Positions 27,675 to 36,195 of a stretch of 64,000 bases of DNA are shown piece after piece. The notes beneath the pieces were generated by a model. It was not told the DNA's origin, did not search any database, and saw nothing but the letters and a program-made list of their open reading frames with translations. Position numbers and translations under genes: made by a program. The DNA comes from Streptomyces sp. NRRL S-337 (GTDB lineage Bacteria > Actinomycetota > Actinomycetes > Streptomycetales > Streptomycetaceae): contig NZ_JOIX01000010.1 in the NCBI RefSeq assembly GCF_000720175.1, forward strand, positions 62,001-126,000, read 5' to 3'. Position 1 is the stretch's first letter. Each line of letters begins with the position of its first letter.

Positions 27675-28919
27675 CTAGGGAACGGAGTTGCAGGGGGAAG
27701 CAGGAGCGGAAGCAGAAGCAGGAGCCGGAGCAGAAGCAGGAGCGGAAACGGGCATAGACAGGGCCCCCGCCGCCCGCAGCGCCCCGACCGGTGCGCCGCC
27801 CCCGATGACCGGTGTGGTGGCGAAGTCGGCGAGGACGTCCGGATCAATACCGCAGCGCGCCAGGGCGGCCGCCGTCACGGGCATCCGGGCGCGGTCGGCG
27901 CCGTCGGCTATCTTCACGCCGACCGCCCGCCCGTCCGGTAGCGCGGCGATCTGAACGCCCTCGAATCCGTCCTTGGCGAGCAGCCCGGGGACCGCGCGCA
28001 CCAGCCGGGCGGTGTCCCGGTCGGCACCGGAGACCATCTCGGGGTGGGTACGCATGGCGTGCGCGACCCGGCCCTCGTGGGTGTCGGGGGCTGCCGTCCC
28101 GAGCCGGGCGGCGGCCCGGGTCAGGCCGTGCAGGGAGACCGCGAAGAGCGGGGCGCCGCAGCCGTCGACGGTGACACGGGCGATGCGCTGGCCGGTGAGG
28201 TCCTCGACCGTCGAGGCGATCTCCCGCTGGAGCGGGTGGTCCGGGTCGAGGTAGGTGTCCGGTCGCCAGCCACGAGCCAGGACCGTCAGCAGCATGGCGG
28301 CGTGCTTGCCCGAGCAGTTCTGCGTGAGGCGGGTGGGGCCCAGGCCGCGGCGGAGCCACTCGTCGCGTTCGGCGGGGCCGTACGGCAGGTCCGGGACATT
28401 GCGCAGGGCGTCGTCGGTCAGGCCGGCGGTGGCGAGCATGCGACGGGCGGTCGCCAGGTGGCGTTCGTCGCCGGAGTGGCTGGCGGCGGCGAGGGCCAGC
28501 GCCTCGTCGTCCAGGGGCGGCAGGCCCGCGCGGAGCAGGCCGACGGCCTGGAGCGGTTTGAGGGCCGAGCGCGGGTAGAAGGCGGCCTCGATGTCGCCGG
28601 CCTGGAACTGCACGCTCCCGTCGGCCGCCAGCACCACGACCGAGCCGTGATGGACGCCCTCGATGATGCCTCCGCGCACCACATGGGCGAGGGGGGCGTG
28701 GGCGGGTTCACGGATCTCGGGCGGGTTGGACACCTCGGCCGGGTTCGACGCTGCGTTGGCCCTCATCATCGACCTCATTGCCTTCCTCGGCGGCGCCATG
28801 GCGCCCGCGGGTGACGGTTCGCTGGTGGGTGACGAGCCGGGTGAAGGGGCGGCGGGCAGTTGGCGTTCCTTTGAGGGCTCGCTGGTGGGGGACGGCTCGT
28901 GGAGGGGGTGCTTGGTCAC
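27675..28919 (-). CDS. L-asparaginase II family (AnsA/ReAV type)
   Basis: Up to 414 aa. The core (about residues 75-385) is the asparaginase-II family, unrelated to the E. coli type. Motifs: RSALKPLQA with the SxxK serine and lysine, SHSGDERH, NCSGKHAAML and VDGCGAPLFA; the Cys/Lys of these last two form the zinc site in the Rhizobium enzyme. It hydrolyses asparagine to aspartate and ammonia, which AspA would use. The GTG at 28919 overlaps the GntR stop (GTGA), but residues 1-60 are low-complexity PSPTSEPS repeats, so a later ATG (for example MRANAAS) may be the true start. The Ala/Ser/Pro C-terminal tail is also repetitive. Confidence 0.88.
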   Translation of the reverse strand: MTKHPLHEPSPTSEPSKERQLPAAPSPGSSPTSEPSPAGAMAPPRKAMRSMMRANAASNPAEVSNPPEIREPAHAPLAHVVRGGIIEGVHHGSVVVLAADGSVQFQAGDIEAAFYPRSALKPLQAVGLLRAGLPPLDDEALALAAASHSGDERHLATARRMLATAGLTDDALRNVPDLPYGPAERDEWLRRGLGPTRLTQNCSGKHAAMLLTVLARGWRPDTYLDPDHPLQREIASTVEDLTGQRIARVTVDGCGAPLFAVSLHGLTRAAARLGTAAPDTHEGRVAHAMRTHPEMVSGADRDTARLVRAVPGLLAKDGFEGVQIAALPDGRAVGVKIADGADRARMPVTAAALARCGIDPDVLADFATTPVIGGGAPVGALRAAGALSMPVSAPASAPAPASASAPASPCNSVP

Positions 28920-29773
28920 GGCTGGGGCTCGGGTTTCGGGGTGGGGGCCGCGCCGGGGGCGGGGGCGGGGGAGGGGCTGGGGGCGGCGGCGACGATTTGG
29001 GTGAGGGTGGTTTCCACGCGGGTGAGGTGGTGGGCCATGGCTTGTTCGGCGTCGGGGGCGGAATTGTCGATGAGGGCCTCGACGATGGCGCGGTGTTCGC
29101 GGTTGGACTGCTCGCGGCGGCCGCCGAGCTCGTTGAGGAACGCCGACTGGCGGGCCAGGGCGTCGCGGATCTCCTCGATGACGCGGCGGAAGACCGGGTT
29201 GCGGGCGGCCTGGGCGACCGCAAGGTGGAAGAGGGTGTCCATGGCCACCCAGGCGGTGGTGTCGGTCTCCCGTTCCATCCGCTCCAGCAGGTGGGTGAGG
29301 TGGTCGAGGTCCTCCGGGGTACGGCGCTGCGCCGCGTATCCGGCGACCGGGATCTCCACATGGCGGCGGACCTCCAGGAGGTCGCTCGCCGCGTAGTCAC
29401 CGAAGGTGGGGTCGGCCACCGCGCCGCCGGAGACGACGAAGGTGCCCTTGCCGGTGCGCGAGACGGTGAGCCCCATGGTCTGCAGGGCGCGCAGGGCCTC
29501 GCGGAGTACGGGGCGGCTCACCTCCAGGCGGCGGCAGAGTTCCGCCTCCGAGGGCAGCTTGTCGCCGACCGCGTACTCGCCCCGTTCGATGGCGCCGCGC
29601 AGATGGTGCAGGACCGCTTCCATCGCGCTGACGCGGCGGGGCACACCACCGGATGCGATGGGCCCCCCGGGACCGCCGGAAGCGCCGGACGCACCAGGAC
29701 CACCGGCACTGGAACTGCCGGAAGCGTCGGTCCCGGCGGAGGCTGTCTGGCTGTCTGACAGGTTTGGGGTCAC
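28916..29773 (-). CDS. GntR/FadR-family regulator
   Basis: About 285 aa. A low-complexity Ser/Gly N-terminus is followed by a GntR winged HTH (GEYAVGDKLPSEAELCRRLE, VSRPVLREALRALQTMGL) and an all-helical FCD ligand domain (LLEVRRHVEIPVAGYAAQR, MDTLFHLAVAQAARNPVF, EHRAIVEALI, HHLTRVE). Such regulators bind small organic acids, so control of the downstream asparaginase and aspartase genes by asparagine, aspartate or fumarate is a reasonable inference. The GTG at 29773 is preferred; the frame opens at a TTG (29809), but that TTG is the start of a consensus -35 box. Its stop overlaps the asparaginase start. Confidence 0.88.
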   Translation of the reverse strand: MTPNLSDSQTASAGTDASGSSSAGGPGASGASGGPGGPIASGGVPRRVSAMEAVLHHLRGAIERGEYAVGDKLPSEAELCRRLEVSRPVLREALRALQTMGLTVSRTGKGTFVVSGGAVADPTFGDYAASDLLEVRRHVEIPVAGYAAQRRTPEDLDHLTHLLERMERETDTTAWVAMDTLFHLAVAQAARNPVFRRVIEEIRDALARQSAFLNELGGRREQSNREHRAIVEALIDNSAPDAEQAMAHHLTRVETTLTQIVAAAPSPSPAPAPGAAPTPKPEPQP

Positions 29774-29779
29774 GGAGGG

Positions 29780-29809
29780 ATCCTGGGACCTGGGGGGAGG
29801 GGATGTCAA
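29780..29809 (-). promoter_or_regulatory. Promoter of the GntR gene, probably leaderless
   Basis: TTGACA (29809-29804) and CAGGAT (29785-29780) are separated by 18 bp. The GTG start at 29773 lies six bases after the -10 box, where transcription would begin, so a leaderless mRNA is predicted. Confidence 0.5.
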
Positions 29810-30420
29810 GGCGCGGTGGGATGCGGAGGGTGGGTGGTGGGGTTTTCCGTGCGGAGGTCGAGCATGTAGAAGACCTTGTCGTAGCGGCGGCCGCCCATGG
29901 CGACGAAGGCGGGCAGGCGGCCGTATTCGCGGAAGCCGAGGGAGCGGTAGAGGCGGAGTGCGCGGGTGTTGTCGGCGCGGGCGTCGAGGGTGAGGACCTC
30001 GATCTTCGCCTCGCGGGCATCGGCGACCAAAGTGCTGGTCAGCGACCTGCCGATGCCGCGGCCGTGCGCCTCGGCGGCCACCGCGATCTTCACGAGGTCG
30101 GCGTGCTGGCGGTTGGTCGCCTGGGCGTAGCGCAGCCAGTACCCCAGCCCGATCAGCCGGCGGCCGAGGTAGACGGCGCGCAGTGCCGCGTCGCCGTGCC
30201 GTGTGGCTCGCAGGATCCGGGCGATGAGGTCGGCCACCTCGTCCGGCGCAGGCGGGGCGTCCCAGCCGAGGGGCGCGCCGGCGCGTACCAGGTCGGCCAG
30301 TACGCGGTGGGCCTCGGCGGGGAAGCGGGCCGCGAGATCCCGGTCTGCGGTCAGTTGCGCTGCGTCGAGCAGGGTGGGGGTCGGGTCCGTGCTGCCCCCG
30401 CCGGTCGTCGGGATGTCCAT
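29806..30420 (-). CDS. GNAT-family N-acetyltransferase
   Basis: 204-aa Gcn5-related acetyltransferase using acetyl-CoA. The fold is recognisable from LIGLGYWLRYAQ, VKIAVAAEAHGRGIGRSL (the R/Q-x-x-G-x-G pyrophosphate loop is RGIG) and LTLDARADNTRALRLYRSLG followed by FREYGRLPAF. The N-terminal 60 residues are helical and less conserved. Target unknown. The ATG at 30420 has no Shine-Dalgarno; a TAGCCT-like -10 lies seven bases upstream, suggesting a leaderless transcript. Its stop touches the TTGACA box of the GntR promoter. Confidence 0.88.
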   Translation of the reverse strand: MDIPTTGGGSTDPTPTLLDAAQLTADRDLAARFPAEAHRVLADLVRAGAPLGWDAPPAPDEVADLIARILRATRHGDAALRAVYLGRRLIGLGYWLRYAQATNRQHADLVKIAVAAEAHGRGIGRSLTSTLVADAREAKIEVLTLDARADNTRALRLYRSLGFREYGRLPAFVAMGGRRYDKVFYMLDLRTENPTTHPPHPTAP

Positions 30421-30590
30421 GATCGGGAGGCTAGGGGGTGCGCCTCACCCTCGGGGCCGGACGGCAGAAATGCCCAGGAAGGCGATCCGGACCGGGGAAC
30501 CGAAGCGAAGCCCGTAGCCGCCCGGGGGTGGACTGGGGCATTCCGGGTGATCGGTGGGCCGGGGTCTCGGGCCGGCCCGCAGCCGCCCGG

Positions 30591-30712
30591 CGGTGGCGGT
30601 GTTCCAGGAAGCCAGGACCACGGTGGTCTCGGGTCGCCCGCTCCCGCCCAGCGGTAGCGGTCTTCCAGGAAGCCAGGACCACGGTGGTCTCGGGTCAGCC
30701 CGTTGCCGCCCA
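30591..30712. repeat. About 61-bp tandem repeats duplicating the end of the response regulator gene
   Basis: Two near-identical units (30591-30650 and 30651-30712) share TTCCAGGAAGCCAGGACCAC and flanking sequence. A third diverged unit (from 30713) encodes the last residues of the response regulator (RPEHRYHW), and a fourth, more decayed unit seems to lie at about 30525-30590. The stop codon (30695-30697) falls within the second unit. These look like decaying duplications of the gene's 3' end. Confidence 0.75.
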
Positions 30713-31387
30713 GTGGTAGCGGTGTTCCGGGCGGCCGGTGTCGCCGTATTTGAGGGTCAGGATGATGTGGCCGCTGCGTTCGAGGTGTTTGAGGTAGCGC
30801 TGGGCGGTGGAGCGGCTGACGCCGGCGCGGGTGGCGACCTCGTGGGCGGACAGCGGTACCCGGGCCGCGTCCAGGACCCGGCGGATCAGCCCGACGGTGG
30901 CCGCGGAGTGGCCCTTGGGGAGTTCGGTGTGCGGGGATTCGGAGGTCCGGAAGGCGCCGAATATCCGGTCGACCTGTTCCTGGCCGGCCTCGCCGCGGCC
31001 GCTCACCCCCTCGACGGTGCGGCGCAGTGCGACATAGCCGTCGAGCTTGGCGCGCAGTCCGGAGAAGCCGAACGGTTTGACGAGGTACTGCAGCGCGCCG
31101 GACCGCATCGCGTCCTGGACGGTCGTCACGTCGCGGGCCGCGGTCACCATGATCACGTCGGTGCGGTGGCCGAGTTGCCGCAGCCGCCGGAGCAGCGACA
31201 GTCCGTTCTCGTCCGGCAGGTAGTGGTCGAGCAGCACCAGGTCGGCATGGGTGCGTTCGAGGGCGGCGAGTGCCTGGGCGGCGGTGTGGGCGCAGCCCGT
31301 GACCCGGAAGCCGGGTACTTGGGAGACGTAGGCGGCGTTGATCTCGGCGACGTGGAAGTCGTCGTCCACGACGAGGACGTCGATCAT
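30695..31387 (-). CDS. CitB/DcuR-family response regulator
   Basis: 230 aa. The receiver domain (1 to about 120) has acidic pocket D8-D10, phosphoacceptor D54 in LVLLDHYLPDENG, VTAARD, and Lys in YLVKPFGFSGL. The C-terminal HTH (about 165-215) reads LSAHEVATRAGVSRSTAQRY. This arrangement is the CitB/DcuR class, which pairs with CitA/DcuS kinases sensing citrate or C4-dicarboxylates. Its kinase is encoded just upstream, and an ABC transporter is divergent from the pair. The ATG at 31387 has GGAGG seven bases upstream. Confidence 0.92.
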   Translation of the reverse strand: MIDVLVVDDDFHVAEINAAYVSQVPGFRVTGCAHTAAQALAALERTHADLVLLDHYLPDENGLSLLRRLRQLGHRTDVIMVTAARDVTTVQDAMRSGALQYLVKPFGFSGLRAKLDGYVALRRTVEGVSGRGEAGQEQVDRIFGAFRTSESPHTELPKGHSAATVGLIRRVLDAARVPLSAHEVATRAGVSRSTAQRYLKHLERSGHIILTLKYGDTGRPEHRYHWAATG

Positions 31388-31411
31388 CGGGGGCCTCCGG
31401 TCGTCGGGACC

Positions 31412-31499
31412 CTCCGGCGGTCATTCATCCTGACGCTCCGACGCTCATTCATCGTGACGCTCCGGCGGTCACCGTGTTCCTCCGGTGGTCATCGTGATT
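31412..31499. repeat. 20-24-bp tandem repeats across the histidine kinase stop
   Basis: Four to five units starting CTCCGRNGGTCAT (31412, 31436, 31460, 31480, 31500). The kinase stop codon (31489-31491) lies in the fourth. Two units are 24 bp with CATTCATC, two are 20 bp. They fill the space between the kinase and response regulator genes. Confidence 0.7.
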
Positions 31500-33165
31500 C
31501 TCCGATCGTCGTGGTGGGCGGCGACGTGGTGGGGCGTTCTTCCTGGAGGGCTTCGGGCAGGACGACGGTGAAGACCGCGCCGCCGCCTGCGCGGGCGGTG
31601 ACGCGGGCCATTCCGCCGTAGCGTTCGGCGAGCCGGCGCACCAGGGCGAGGCCGATGCCGCGGCCGCGCTGGAAGGTGACCGGGGTCCCGGCCGGCCGTA
31701 CGGTGGCCGGCGGGCGGGGTGTCTTGGTGGACCATCCCTCGGCGAAGATCTGCTCGCGCAGGGCGGGCGGCACTCCGGGGCCGGTGTCGGAGACCCGCAG
31801 GACGACGGTGCGGTGCTCGGCGCGCAACTCGACCTCGACGAACGGTTGTCGGCGGTGGCGTTCGGCGGTGGCGTCGAGTGCGTTGTCGATCAGGTTGCCG
31901 AGGACGGTCACCAGGTCGCGCGGGTCGACCACGGCGTGCGGCAGCAGTGTGGCGTCGGAGATCCGCAGGGACACCCCGCGTTCGGCGGCGATGGCGGCCT
32001 TGCCGACGAGCAGTGCGGACAGCAGTGGGTCGTGCACCCGCTCGGCGATCTGTTCCGCGGAGGCCCGGTGGGCGCTGGCCACTTCGGTGACGAATTCGAC
32101 GGCCTTGTCGTAGCGGCCGAGTTCGAGCAGGCCGCGTACCGTGTGCAGCTGGTTGGCGTGTTCGTGGTCCTGGGCGCGGAGGGCGTCCAACAGGCCCTGG
32201 GTGCCGTCGAGTTCGCGGCCGAGCAGTTCGAGTTCGGTGCGGTCCCGGAGGGTGACCACGGCTCCGCCGTCCCGGGTGGGTACGCGGTTGGCGACCAGCA
32301 CCCGGCCGCCGCAGACGGCCAGCAGGTCCGTGCCCGCCACCCGTCCGGCGAGCACTTCCGTGGTCCGGCCCGGTGGCAGGACCTCCTCCAGGGGCCGTCC
32401 GGCGGCCCCGGCGTCGAGTCCGAGCAGGCGTCCGGCCTCGTCGTTGACCAGCCGGATCCGGCCGTGCCGGTCGAAGGCGACCACGCCCTCGCGGATACCG
32501 TGCAGCATCGCCTCGCGTTCGTCGAGCAGTGCGGAGATGTCGGTGAACGCGACCCCGTGCGTGCGGCGGCGGAGCCGGCGGGCGAGGGCGACCGCGGCCA
32601 GGACGCCGACGGCGAGCGCGGCGGCCGCGTAGCGCAGTACGCCGGGGAGGGTGCCGATCAGGCGGCTGTGGACGCTGTCGTAGGCGATGCCGACGGAGAC
32701 GGCGCCGACGATGCGGCCGCGGGGGTCGCGCAGCGGGACCTTGGCGCGGGCCGAGCGTCCGAGGGTGCCGGTGTCGATCTGGCGCACCTCGCGTCCGGCG
32801 AGGGTGCGGCTGGGGTCGGTGGAGACGTGCCGGCCTATTTCGGCGGGGTTGGTGTGTGACCAGCGCACTCCGTGGGTGTCCATGACGACGACGTACAGGG
32901 CGCCGGTCGCCCGGCGGATCCGTTCCGCGGCGGTCTGCACCGGCCCGTGCCGGTCGGGCGGGGTGGTGGTGATTTCGCGGGGGAGGTCGGGGTCGGTGGC
33001 GGTGGTCTGGGCGATGGACTGGGCCCGGCGCATCGCCTGGTCGTCGAGTTCGGAGCTGAGCGGGGCGAGGAACAGGCTGGTGGCGAGCACCATCACGCCG
33101 GTGGTGAGGGTGAGTTGGGCGGTCAGCACCTGGGCGAAGACGCGCCGGGGCCAGTGGATCCGCAT
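31489..33165 (-). CDS. CitA/DcuS-family sensor histidine kinase
   Basis: 558 aa. Layout: TM1 (about 15-33), an extracytoplasmic PASTA-free PDC/CitA sensor region (35-170, with VVVMDTHGVRWSHTNPAEIG and VGAVSVGIAYDSV), TM2 (about 175-195), a cytoplasmic PAS (AMLHGIREGVVAFDRHGRIR), a SpoOB-like dimer helix with phospho-His in RAQDHEHANQLHTVRGLLEL, and HATPase (DNLIDNALDATAERH as the N box, DTGPGVP, GRGIGLALV). Dicarboxylate or citrate sensing is the family norm. The ATG at 33165 has GAGGAGAGC. It is divergent from an ABC transporter operon, which may be its target. Confidence 0.92.
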   Translation of the reverse strand: MRIHWPRRVFAQVLTAQLTLTTGVMVLATSLFLAPLSSELDDQAMRRAQSIAQTTATDPDLPREITTTPPDRHGPVQTAAERIRRATGALYVVVMDTHGVRWSHTNPAEIGRHVSTDPSRTLAGREVRQIDTGTLGRSARAKVPLRDPRGRIVGAVSVGIAYDSVHSRLIGTLPGVLRYAAAALAVGVLAAVALARRLRRRTHGVAFTDISALLDEREAMLHGIREGVVAFDRHGRIRLVNDEAGRLLGLDAGAAGRPLEEVLPPGRTTEVLAGRVAGTDLLAVCGGRVLVANRVPTRDGGAVVTLRDRTELELLGRELDGTQGLLDALRAQDHEHANQLHTVRGLLELGRYDKAVEFVTEVASAHRASAEQIAERVHDPLLSALLVGKAAIAAERGVSLRISDATLLPHAVVDPRDLVTVLGNLIDNALDATAERHRRQPFVEVELRAEHRTVVLRVSDTGPGVPPALREQIFAEGWSTKTPRPPATVRPAGTPVTFQRGRGIGLALVRRLAERYGGMARVTARAGGGAVFTVVLPEALQEERPTTSPPTTTIGESR

Positions 33166-33359
33166 GCTCTCCTCGTCCTTGAGCCCCTGCCGCGTGCGCG
33201 CGGAACCGACACATTCTCTTTACGGGGTGATGCCCGCAACGGTATGCCGTGCGTGAGCATCCGCGCACCCCCTGGTGATGTTGTTGTTGTTCTAGCGTGA
33301 GCAAAACGAGCACAACAGGGTTTGCGCGCAGAAAGGCGGGTTGTGGCCAGAAGCGTGTC

Positions 33360-33377
33360 GGTGTGCCGGATCACACC
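33360..33377. promoter_or_regulatory. GGTGTG/CACACC inverted repeat before the ABC operon
   Basis: Arms GGTGTG and CACACC around CCGGAT lie just ahead of a TAGCGT -10-like box (33378-33383), eight bases before the ATP-binding gene start. Possible operator for the divergent CitAB-type system; weak evidence. Confidence 0.35.
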
Positions 33378-33391
33378 TAGCGTCCCGGGCC

Positions 33392-34207
33392 ATGAACAGC
33401 CACCTGAGCCCCGCCATCGAACTACGGGGCACCAGCAAGACGTTCCGGACCCCGTCGGGCGGTCTGCACACCGCCGTACGGGATCTGGACCTGGTCGTCG
33501 GGCGCGGTGAGTTCGTCGCCGTGGTCGGCCCCACGGGATGCGGGAAGTCCACCACGCTCACCCTGATCAGCGGGCTGGAGGAGCCCACCCGGGGTGAGGT
33601 GCTGGTGGACGGGGAGCCGGTCCGCGGCATCGGCGACACGGTCGGTTTCGTGTTCCAGCAGGATGCGGTGTTCCCGTGGCGCACCGTGCTGTCGAACGTG
33701 ATGGCCGGGCCGCGTTTCCGCGGGGTGCCGAAGGCGGAGGCCAGACAGCGGGCGCGGGAGTGGCTGGCCCGGGTCGGGCTGGCGGCCTTCGAGGACCGCT
33801 ATCCGCATCAGCTCTCCGGTGGCCAGCGCAAGCGGGTCGCGCTGGCCGCGACGTTCGTCAACGATCCGGGGATCCTGCTGATGGACGAGCCGTTCTCGGC
33901 GCTCGATGTACAGACCCGGGCGCTGATGTCGGACGAGCTGCTGGAGCTGTGGTCGGGCACCGGTGCCTCCGTCGTGTTCGTCACGCACGACCTGGAGGAG
34001 TCGATCGCGCTCGCCGACAAGGTGGTGGTGATGACGGCCGGACCGGCGACCGTCAAGGAGGTCTTCGAGATCGATCTGCCGCGGCCCCGGCGGGTCGAGT
34101 CGGTGCGGCTGGAGCCGCGGTTCATCGAGATCTACCGGGAGATCTGGTCCTCGCTCGGCGAAGAGGTCCGCATCACCCGCGAGAGGGGTGCCGCCGATGC
34201 CGCCTGA
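33392..34207 (+). CDS. ABC transporter ATPase, nitrate/sulfonate/taurine type
   Basis: 271 aa. Walker A GPTGCGKST, Q-loop FVFQQDAVFPW, signature LSGGQRKRVALA, Walker B ILLMDEPFSALD and switch VFVTHDLEES are all present, and the overall pattern is that of SsuB/TauB/NrtD proteins. It energises import with the permease and binding protein that follow. ATG 33392 is likely, although no ribosome site is seen; a near-leaderless transcript from TAGCGT is possible. It overlaps the permease gene by 11 bases. Confidence 0.93.
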   Translation: MNSHLSPAIELRGTSKTFRTPSGGLHTAVRDLDLVVGRGEFVAVVGPTGCGKSTTLTLISGLEEPTRGEVLVDGEPVRGIGDTVGFVFQQDAVFPWRTVLSNVMAGPRFRGVPKAEARQRAREWLARVGLAAFEDRYPHQLSGGQRKRVALAATFVNDPGILLMDEPFSALDVQTRALMSDELLELWSGTGASVVFVTHDLEESIALADKVVVMTAGPATVKEVFEIDLPRPRRVESVRLEPRFIEIYREIWSSLGEEVRITRERGAADAA

Positions 34208-35072
34208 GACCGTCCACGCGCCCGTCGCGGTGGTCAAGTCCGGTGCCCGTGCGGACCGTTCGCGGGAGCGGGCGCGGGCCGCGCGCCGGCGCCGGCTGCT
34301 GGTGTTCGGCGCCCGGGTGCTGCTGCTCGTCGGTCTGCTCGGGCTGTGGGAGGGGCTGGCCCGGGCCGAGGTCATCGATCCGTTCAACTTCTCGATGCCG
34401 TCGAGGATCTGGGACCAGATGAGCCAGTGGGCGCTGAACGGCACCCCGCAGGGCCCGTTGTGGGAGCAGATCTGGTGCACGCTCTACGAGGCGCTGCTCG
34501 GCTGGGTCATCGGTGTGCTCGCCGGGGTGGTGCTGGGCATCGCGCTGGGCCGGGTGCGTTTCCTGGCCGATGTGCTCGGCCCGTACATCAAGGTGCTCAA
34601 TGCGCTGCCGCGGATCGTGCTGGCGCCGATCTTCCTGATCGGGTTCGGTCTGGGCCCGGCGTCCAAGGTGGCGTCCGCCGTGGTCCTGGTGTTCTTCCCG
34701 GTGTTCTTCAACGCGTTCCAGGGCGCCCGGGAGGTGGACCGCAATCTGGTGGCCAACTCCCGGATCCTGGGGGCGAGCAACCGTCAGGTGACCCTGCAGG
34801 TGGTGATCCCGTCGGCCACCTCGTGGATCTTCACGAGTCTGCATGTCAGCTTCGGTTTCGCGCTGATCGGCGCGATCGTCGGCGAGTACCTCGGCGCGAC
34901 CAAGGGCCTCGGCCTGCTGGTCTCGGCGTCCCAGGGCACGTTCAACGCGGCCGGTGTGTATGCCGCCATGGTGATCCTCGCCCTGGTCGCCCTGGTCGCC
35001 GAGGGGCTGCTGGCGTTCCTGGAGAAGCGGCTGTTCCGCTGGAAGCCGGCCGACTCCTCGGACGGCCGCTGA
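34197..35072 (+). CDS. ABC transporter permease, SsuC/TauC type
   Basis: 291-aa integral membrane protein with about six helices after a basic cytoplasmic N-terminus (RSRERARAARRRRL). The EAA loop is LVANSRILGASNRQVTLQVV followed by IPSATSWIFT, where the ATPase docks. ATG 34197 has GAGAGGGG nine bases upstream and lies within the end of the ATPase gene, showing translational coupling. Partner of the ATPase and the lipoprotein binding protein. Confidence 0.93.
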   Translation: MPPETVHAPVAVVKSGARADRSRERARAARRRRLLVFGARVLLLVGLLGLWEGLARAEVIDPFNFSMPSRIWDQMSQWALNGTPQGPLWEQIWCTLYEALLGWVIGVLAGVVLGIALGRVRFLADVLGPYIKVLNALPRIVLAPIFLIGFGLGPASKVASAVVLVFFPVFFNAFQGAREVDRNLVANSRILGASNRQVTLQVVIPSATSWIFTSLHVSFGFALIGAIVGEYLGATKGLGLLVSASQGTFNAAGVYAAMVILALVALVAEGLLAFLEKRLFRWKPADSSDGR

Positions 35073-35124
35073 CCGGCCGCGCTCCTTTTCCCGTCAACCC
35101 ACTGATGAATTCAAGGATTTGATC

Positions 35125-36165
35125 ATGCGTACGTCCGTCAAGCTGACCGCCGCGGCGGCCTCCGCCCTGCTCGCCCTCACCACCCTCACGGCCTGTGGTC
35201 ACAACGGATCCCAGGACGCCGCGGCCGGCGGCGACAACGGCAAGATCAAGATCATGGTGGGCGGTCTCGACAAGGTCATCTACCTGCCGGCCAGACTCAC
35301 CCAGCAGCTGGGCTACTTCGAGGACGAGGGCGTGCACGTCACGCTGCTCACCGAACCGGCCGGTGTGCAGGCCACCACCTCGCTCCTCTCCGGTGACGTC
35401 CAGGGCGTCGTCGGCTTCTACGACCACACCCTCGACCTGCAGGTGAAGGGCAAGCAGGTGGAGTCGGTGGTGCAGTTCGCGCACGCCCCCGGCGAGGTGG
35501 AGGTGGTCTCCACCAAGGCCGCCGCGGGCCTCACCTCGGCCAAGGACTTCAAGGGCAAGAAGCTCGGCGTCACCGGGCTCGGCTCGTCCACCGACTTCCT
35601 GACCAAGTACCTCGCGGTGAAGAACGGGGTGCGGACCAGCGAGTTCACCCCGGTGGCGGTCGGCGCCGGGCAGACCTTCCTCTCGGCGATGAAGCAGGGG
35701 TCGATCGACGGCGGGATGACCACCGACCCGACCGTCGCGCAGGTCCTCGACAAGAACCTGGGCAAGGTGCTCATCGACATGCGCACGCCGGAGGGGTCGA
35801 AGGAGGCGCTCGGCGGCCCGTACCCGTCGTCCAGCCTCTACATGAACACCGACTGGGTGAACAGCCACAAGGACACCGTGCGCAAGCTCGCCAAGGCCTT
35901 CGTGAAGACCCTGAAGTGGATGTCCACGCACACGCCCGAGCAGATCGCCGACAAGATGCCGGCCGACTACGCGCAGGGCGGCAAGGAGCTCTATGTGCAG
36001 GCGATCAAGGACACCCTGCCGATGTTCACCAAGGACGGCGTGATGCCTGCCGACGGCCCGGCGACCGTGGAGCGGGTGCTGAAGTCCTTCAACCCGAACC
36101 TCAAGAACGCGTCGGTGGACCTGAAGAAGACCTACACCACCGAGTTCGTCAAGAACGGCGGCTGA
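35125..36165 (+). CDS. ABC transporter substrate-binding lipoprotein
   Basis: 346 aa. Lipoprotein signal peptide with lipobox LTAC (Cys near residue 24), then an NMT1/SsuA-like bilobal fold: GGLDKVIYLPARLTQQLGYF, EGVHVTLLTEPAGVQATTSL, GDVQGVVGFYDHTLDLQVKG, KDFKGKKLGVTGLGSSTDF and GSIDGGMTTDPTVAQV. The family binds nitrate, sulfonates, taurine, thiamine precursors or other small ions; the ligand cannot be read here. The nearby CitAB-type system hints at a carboxylate. ATG 35125 follows AAGGATTTGATC. Confidence 0.92.
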   Translation: MRTSVKLTAAAASALLALTTLTACGHNGSQDAAAGGDNGKIKIMVGGLDKVIYLPARLTQQLGYFEDEGVHVTLLTEPAGVQATTSLLSGDVQGVVGFYDHTLDLQVKGKQVESVVQFAHAPGEVEVVSTKAAAGLTSAKDFKGKKLGVTGLGSSTDFLTKYLAVKNGVRTSEFTPVAVGAGQTFLSAMKQGSIDGGMTTDPTVAQVLDKNLGKVLIDMRTPEGSKEALGGPYPSSSLYMNTDWVNSHKDTVRKLAKAFVKTLKWMSTHTPEQIADKMPADYAQGGKELYVQAIKDTLPMFTKDGVMPADGPATVERVLKSFNPNLKNASVDLKKTYTTEFVKNGG

Positions 36166-36195
36166 CCGGCGGACGGGGCGCGGCCCGGGCGGGAC

